Assembly (NCBI RefSeq): GCF_000284295.1
Contig: NC_017093.1
Location: 8,308,001-8,372,000, forward strand
Reading direction: 5' to 3'
Source of the DNA: Actinoplanes missouriensis 431
Lineage (GTDB): Bacteria > Actinomycetota > Actinomycetes > Mycobacteriales > Micromonosporaceae
Length of the DNA stretch: 64,000 bases
Made by a program: the position numbers and the translations under genes. The notes beneath the pieces are model-generated. The model made no database searches, was not told where the DNA came from, and saw nothing but the letters and a program-made list of their open reading frames with translations. Positions 62,032 to 64,000 of the stretch are shown here, in pieces; positions within the stretch are counted from its first letter, which is position 1; each line of letters opens with the position of its first letter.

Positions 62032-63285
62032 GTGACATCCCGCTCCACCGAGCTCCTCCGGGTGGTGCACCACCGGCCCGGCGTCACCCGCGCCGACGCG
62101 GCCCGCCTGCTCGGCGTCGGCACCGGCGCGGCCACCGAGCTGGTCACCAAGCTGAGCCGCGCGTCACTGCTGATCCAGGCCCCGGCCGCCCCAAGCGGCA
62201 GCCGAGGCCGCCCGACCACCGTGCTCCTGCCCCACCCGGCCGGCCCGCTCGTGCTGGCCCTCGCGATCACCCACGAGGCCTGGCGGATCGACCTGGTCGA
62301 GCTGGGCGGCGCCACCGCCGCCTCCTGGTCGCAACGGCACGCGGCCACCGGCTGGGACGAGGTCCGTGCGGCCGTCACGGCCGCGATCTCCACAATCCTC
62401 ATCGAGTACGGGCCCAGAATCCGCGCCGCCGGAGTCTCCGTCCCCGGCACGGTCTCCCGCACCCTCCAGCTGGACGCCTCAACCGCAGGCTGGCACGACG
62501 TCGACCTGACCACCCTGTGGCCCGCCGAGACCGCCGGCGTCTCGGGGGTCTTAGGCGTCTCGGGTGTCTTAGGCGTCTCGGGCGTCTTAGGCGTCTCGGG
62601 CGCCTTGTCGCCCGGCAAGACCGCAGGCGTCTCGGGCCCGGACGGGCGGCCCCGCGCGGGTGTCTTCGTGGCCGGCAACGACGCGACGCTGGCCGCCACT
62701 GCCGAGTCCCGCCGAGGTGCCGCAACGGGCGCCTCGGTGGCTCTGCATCTGCGCATCGAGGCCGGCCTCGGCGGCGCCGTGGTGGAGGACGGCCGCCCGG
62801 TGATCGGCGCGCGAGGCGCCGCCGGCGAGTTCGGCCACATGCCGTTCGGCGACCCGGCGATCCGCTGCCCGTGCGGCGCCTCCGGCTGCTGGGGCACCGC
62901 CGTCGACGGCACCGCACTGGCCCGCCTGCTGAACCAGCCACCCCCGCGCGACGAGGTCACCTACGCCCGCCGTGTCATCACCGCAGCGGCCCGCGGCGAC
63001 GAGGCCGAGCTGGCGGCGGTCCGAGCCGTAGGCGCGGCACTGGGCCGAGGCATAGCCGGCCTGGTCAACGGCCTGGACGCCGACCTGGTCACCCTCGGCG
63101 GCCTCGGCGTGGACCTGCTGGCGACCGTCCCGGAATCGATCGAGGCCGCCTATCGCGACGGCTTGATGCTGATCCACCGAGACGCGCCGCCCCCAGTCCT
63201 GCCGGCGACGCTGGGCGACGACGAGGGCCCGATCGCCGGAGCCGCAGAGGAGGCGTGGTCAGCGTTGCTCCCTCAGCTGACATGA
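62032..63285 (+). CDS. ROK family transcriptional regulator
   Basis: 417 residues from GTG 62032 (AGAGAGGAG six bases upstream). N-terminal winged helix (residues 1-65: VTRADAARLLGVGTGAATELVTKL) and a ROK domain with EFGHMPFGDPAI and the zinc motif CPCGASGCWG; the DxGGT phosphate loop is absent, so it is a NagC/Mlc/XylR-type sensor rather than a kinase. A VSGVLG repeat (four copies, from 18-bp DNA repeats near 62540-62600) is inserted before the sugar-binding part. Ligand and targets unknown. Confidence 0.88.
   Translation: MTSRSTELLRVVHHRPGVTRADAARLLGVGTGAATELVTKLSRASLLIQAPAAPSGSRGRPTTVLLPHPAGPLVLALAITHEAWRIDLVELGGATAASWSQRHAATGWDEVRAAVTAAISTILIEYGPRIRAAGVSVPGTVSRTLQLDASTAGWHDVDLTTLWPAETAGVSGVLGVSGVLGVSGVLGVSGALSPGKTAGVSGPDGRPRAGVFVAGNDATLAATAESRRGAATGASVALHLRIEAGLGGAVVEDGRPVIGARGAAGEFGHMPFGDPAIRCPCGASGCWGTAVDGTALARLLNQPPPRDEVTYARRVITAAARGDEAELAAVRAVGAALGRGIAGLVNGLDADLVTLGGLGVDLLATVPESIEAAYRDGLMLIHRDAPPPVLPATLGDDEGPIAGAAEEAWSALLPQLT
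62539..62610 (+). repeat. 18-bp in-frame tandem repeat in the ROK gene
   Basis: Units of GTCTCGGGxGTCTTAGGC encode VSGVLG three times and a degenerate fourth (VSGALS). The frame is kept, so copy-number change would alter protein length only. Confidence 0.8.
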
Positions 63286-63316
63286 CCACGACACCACATG
63301 CCTCGTGAACAAGCGC

Positions 63317-63991
63317 TCAGGAGTTCTGGCCGCCTGGCCTGTCGCGCGTCTCGGCCTCGGCAACGGTCTCCATCGCGGCATTCACGAGCCGTTCGGCCAG
63401 ATTCACGGTGGCGTCGAGCTCGGCCTCGATGGTGCTCGGCTTGGATTGCCAACTGACCACGCGTACCAACCTGTCGTCCTGCGCCCAGAACGCCATCCGT
63501 GTGACGGTCTTCTTCGTCGGCACGATACCGAGCTTCATGCCCAGCCACGCCTGCACGCCGGGGTCGGTGTCCGACGAGAACGGATGCTCAGAGGAATCGA
63601 TGACCCTCATGAACGGCAGGGCGATCGGCAACGTCACCCGGAACGCGGCCTTCTCGGTGCTGGACGTGTCCCGAAACGAGAAGATCAGGAACGGGAACCC
63701 CTTCCACTCGCCCGCAACCACGTCGGAGGCCTCGTTCCGCCCGGCCACGTAGGGTGCGAACAGCCCGGCGTCACCGGCGAGGGTCGGATGCTTCCGTTCG
63801 TACGTCCATCCGTGCGCTGCGGCCAGCGCCCGCCGGCCCGCCGGCACTCGTGCCGCGACCACGAACGCCACGATCACCGAAATCAACAGCGCCGCCGAGA
63901 TCAACAGCGGCACGGCCGCCACGAACCGCCAGATCAGGTCGTCCGCGCGGAGATCGTCAGGCTGAACGGCCGCCACATGCTTGGCCTTCAT
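63317..63991 (-). CDS. Hypothetical membrane protein
   Basis: 224 residues, ATG at 63991 close to the window edge. One strong N-terminal helix (AVPLLISAALLISVIVAFVVAA), then a soluble domain with HGWTYERKHPTLAG and VAGEWKGFPFLIFSFRDTSSTEKAAFRVTL, which resembles actinobacterial membrane-bound DUF3137-like proteins. The C-terminal Glu/Ala-rich helix ends in GGQNS. Function unknown. Confidence 0.78.
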   Translation of the reverse strand: MKAKHVAAVQPDDLRADDLIWRFVAAVPLLISAALLISVIVAFVVAARVPAGRRALAAAHGWTYERKHPTLAGDAGLFAPYVAGRNEASDVVAGEWKGFPFLIFSFRDTSSTEKAAFRVTLPIALPFMRVIDSSEHPFSSDTDPGVQAWLGMKLGIVPTKKTVTRMAFWAQDDRLVRVVSWQSKPSTIEAELDATVNLAERLVNAAMETVAEAETRDRPGGQNS

Positions 63992-64000
63992 CTCGTCATA

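Noticed and set aside
61764..62960. 398-residue minus-strand frame across the ROK gene
   Set aside because: Most of it is antisense to the ROK repressor; only the last 83 codons, outside that gene, have genuine coding character.

Overview
The window is very GC-rich with strongly GC-biased third codon positions, frequent GTG/TTG starts, ATGA/GTGA gene overlaps, and a typical actinobacterial gene set (DUF3263, DUF4032 and DUF1416 proteins, an MsiK-type sugar ATPase, an AfsR/SARP-type regulator, a CIRCE-controlled groEL, a class I fumarase). It reads as a chromosomal segment of a filamentous actinomycete. The overall style suggests Micromonosporaceae (Actinoplanes-like), but that is an impression rather than a phylogenetic result. 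There is no phage module, CRISPR array, rRNA operon or recognisable biosynthetic cluster.

Layout. 0-8 kb: end of a rhodanese with a DUF1416 partner, an AI-2E-type membrane protein, a GroES-like protein, a PrsW-type membrane protease, a FUSC-type membrane protein, an HD-domain protein, and DUF4031 coupled to glycerol-3-phosphate dehydrogenase. 8-13.7 kb: one 1,840-residue cell-wall protein with twelve Ig-like repeats and an LPVTG sorting signal. 13.8-18.5 kb: groEL behind two CIRCE operators, a GNAT plus HExxH pair, and threonine synthase behind a SAM-I riboswitch. 19-23.4 kb: a lipoprotein, a protein fusing an exported S15-type peptidase to an ABC ATPase, and its permease. 23.4-28 kb: a CDC48-like AAA protein, DUF3263, and an ATPase/permease exporter pair. 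28-32 kb: an amino-sugar operon (SIS deaminase/isomerase, ROK kinase, nagA) facing a DeoR-type regulator across an operator-rich gap. 32-42.7 kb: PAP2 phosphatase, secreted trypsin-like protease, DUF4032, TrkA-like channel protein, a secreted repeat protein, a PQQ propeller, GNAT, a Pyr_excise-type protein, and an MsiK-like ATPase.

42.8-44.7 kb holds a complete tRNA-Thr(TGT) gene whose 3' 47 bp are repeated exactly 1,771 bp downstream. Between the copies lie one acyltransferase gene and two 7-bp minisatellites. This looks like a tiny tRNA-targeted element or the remnant of one. 44.7-64 kb: cold-shock protein, PQQ propeller, rlmB-cysS, subtilisin-like protease, fumC overlapping an AfsR-like regulator, a small lipoprotein, a class I fumarase, a third PQQ propeller, an Lrp/AsnC regulator, an RDD protein coupled to a histidinol-phosphate/aromatic aminotransferase, a small unknown protein, a ROK repressor and a membrane protein at the edge.

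Functional links the sequence supports: the nag genes act together in N-acetylglucosamine catabolism; the MsiK-like ATPase could energise sugar importers encoded elsewhere; SAM appears to control threonine synthase translation; and two unrelated fumarases lie about 4 kb apart with a large signal-transduction regulator translationally coupled to one of them. The points most worth a second look are the peptidase-ABC fusion, the tRNA-Thr direct repeat, the SAM riboswitch on thrC, and the helically phased operator array upstream of the nag operon.
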